Position numbers and translations under genes: made by a program. This document shows positions 47,436 through 48,203 of a stretch of 48,203 bases of DNA, one piece after another (position 1 is the stretch's first letter; every line of letters starts with the position of its first letter). The notes under the pieces are model-generated. The model was given only the letters and a program-made list of their open reading frames with translations, searched no databases and had not been told where the DNA came from. Location of the stretch: contig NZ_NMQW01000029.1 of NCBI RefSeq assembly GCF_002234615.1, positions 1-48,203 on the forward strand, read 5' to 3'. The stretch is from Paenibacillus rigui. GTDB lineage: Bacteria > Bacillota > Bacilli > Paenibacillales > NBRC-103111.

Positions 47436-47446
47436 GGGCAAGTTAT

Positions 47447-47490
47447 AAAATTAGATGCATTTAAAAAATGCATCTAATTTTATTATTTTT
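47447..47490. terminator. bidirectional terminator at the core/accessory border
   Basis: A near-perfect 16-bp palindromic stem (47447-47462 with 47466-47481), 3-nt loop, A run on one side and T run on the other. It can end rlmH on the plus strand and the minus-strand ORF from the right. Confidence 0.85.
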
Positions 47491-47502
47491 CTAATGTTTT
47501 GA

Positions 47503-48147
47503 TTAAGGTGCTTTATAAAAATTAGTCCCCACATAGAAAGAAACACTTTTACTGAGCAATGTTTTAAAAAATGTTGAGATATCCGGATTGCTGTTTCTAT
47601 ACTGTGTATTAATTATAATAGGAGAATTAATTGTTGCTAAATTTGTGGGGTTAAAAAACCTTGATTTTTCAACCCCATTATTATACTTATCATAAATAAA
47701 TTGTTTATATTCTTTATGGATTTTACTATTTTTAGATTCTTGTAGCTTTAAGAAAAAGTGATATTTAAAAAGCCAATATTCTTCTTCCCATGAGGACGAA
47801 TTTTGTAGTTTTTTTTCAATTGAATCAAATAAAACATTATTTATATTCTGTTCATTATCAAGCAATAACTCTAGAGCAAGAACTGAGCTTATATCATCCA
47901 TGCTGCTGATAATTTTTACTAGTTGATGAGTAGTACACGCATCATGTATGCCAATGGATACAAAGATGCTTAATAGTGAATAAAGTTCTTGATGGAATGA
48001 TAAGTCTAAATATCTATCAATATTCTTCTGTATTTGTATGCTCATTTCCATAATGCACGGCCTAACAGAGTGACGAATAATGTTTTCATCTAAAACATTG
48101 ATAAATTCCATGAAATAGACTGACAAGTGTGGGGTCATTAGGACCAT
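47503..48147 (-). CDS. AT-rich accessory ORF, probable C-terminal fragment of a larger protein
   Basis: 214 residues if it starts at ATG 48147. Mostly helical, with a Trp/Tyr-rich stretch (SSWEEEYWLFKYHFFLK, about 117-133) and a Lys/Asn-rich C-terminal part. The ATG has no ribosome-binding site. The frame is open for 13 further codons upstream, reading RHIFKQLFN before the Met, then hits TGA near 48190. A one-base indel in the CCCCTTT at 48175-48181 would join it to another frame (reading HKRFDRPL) that runs to the window edge. This suggests a frameshifted or truncated gene. The base composition is visibly more AT-rich than all neighbours. The helical tail loosely recalls the C-terminal region of defence-associated reverse transcriptases, but no catalytic motif lies in the window. 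Confidence 0.5.
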   Translation of the reverse strand: MVLMTPHLSVYFMEFINVLDENIIRHSVRPCIMEMSIQIQKNIDRYLDLSFHQELYSLLSIFVSIGIHDACTTHQLVKIISSMDDISSVLALELLLDNEQNINNVLFDSIEKKLQNSSSWEEEYWLFKYHFFLKLQESKNSKIHKEYKQFIYDKYNNGVEKSRFFNPTNLATINSPIIINTQYRNSNPDISTFFKTLLSKSVSFYVGTNFYKAP

Positions 48148-48203
48148 ATTAAAAAGTTGCTTGAAAATATGTCGAGTTAAAGGGGTCTGTCAAATCTTTT
48201 GTG

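Overview
The window is the chromosomal replication-origin region of a spore-forming Bacillales bacterium. Gene order and protein content point to the Paenibacillaceae, most likely Paenibacillus; this is an inference from synteny and motif content, since no search was possible. Supporting signs are the dnaA-dnaN-yaaA-recF-remB-gyrB-gyrA order on one side of the origin, rpmH-rnpA-yidC-jag-mnmE-mnmG-rsmG-noc-parA-parB on the other, a sporulation gene (yyaC), and a complete walRK-yycHI-walJ-htrA-rlmH locus. Nearly all genes run away from the origin, as expected for leading-strand coding.

Left arm (1-11040, minus strand): dnaA, dnaN, yaaA, recF, remB, gyrB, a secreted or membrane-anchored PgaB/IcaB-like polysaccharide deacetylase wedged between gyrB and gyrA, gyrA, and an HD-GYP protein beyond gyrA's terminator. 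The origin is bipartite. One DnaA-box cluster lies between dnaA and rpmH. The second lies between dnaA and dnaN, with a textbook core unwinding element there (DnaA boxes, GC-rich strip, five DnaA-trios, AT-rich tract). Three parS-like sites lie on the right arm.

Right arm, 11.5-21 kb: ribosomal protein L34 and RNase P protein, YidC/Jag, tRNA-modification enzymes MnmE and MnmG, RsmG, the nucleoid-occlusion factor Noc, and the ParA/ParB segregation pair. 21-25 kb: a cysteine-desulfurase-family enzyme, DUF4446, YyaC, a DUF3343 putative Se/S carrier, an MscS channel, DUF951 and tRNA-Ser(CGA). 25-27.2 kb: a SEC-C zinc-motif protein preceded by a possible overlapping leader ORF, then a small membrane protein and a YjzC-like gene on the minus strand. 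27.3-35.9 kb: rpsF-ssb-rpsR, then a CBS protein, MazG-like, DUF2232, GdpP (c-di-AMP phosphodiesterase), rplI, dnaB and purA. 36-47.4 kb: an unrecognised Ser/Gly-rich anchored protein, a small minus-strand protein, a LysM-G5-M23 peptidase, the walRK-yycH-yycI-walJ operon, an htrA protease, a CxxH/CxxC protein and rlmH.

The most unusual signals are these. (1) An interspersed repeat is present in two long copies and one short copy (18964, 37009, 28545). Each copy lies just downstream of a terminator in the same orientation, and both long copies are followed by a 5-bp hairpin whose sequence differs but whose fold is kept. (2) GyrA has Ala and Gly at the two classical quinolone-contact positions. 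(3) There is an abrupt change to very AT-rich DNA after rlmH. It carries a minus-strand ORF that looks 5'-truncated or frameshifted and may be the C-terminal part of a larger accessory (possibly defence) gene beyond the window edge. (4) A LysM motif carries an unexpected CxxC pair.
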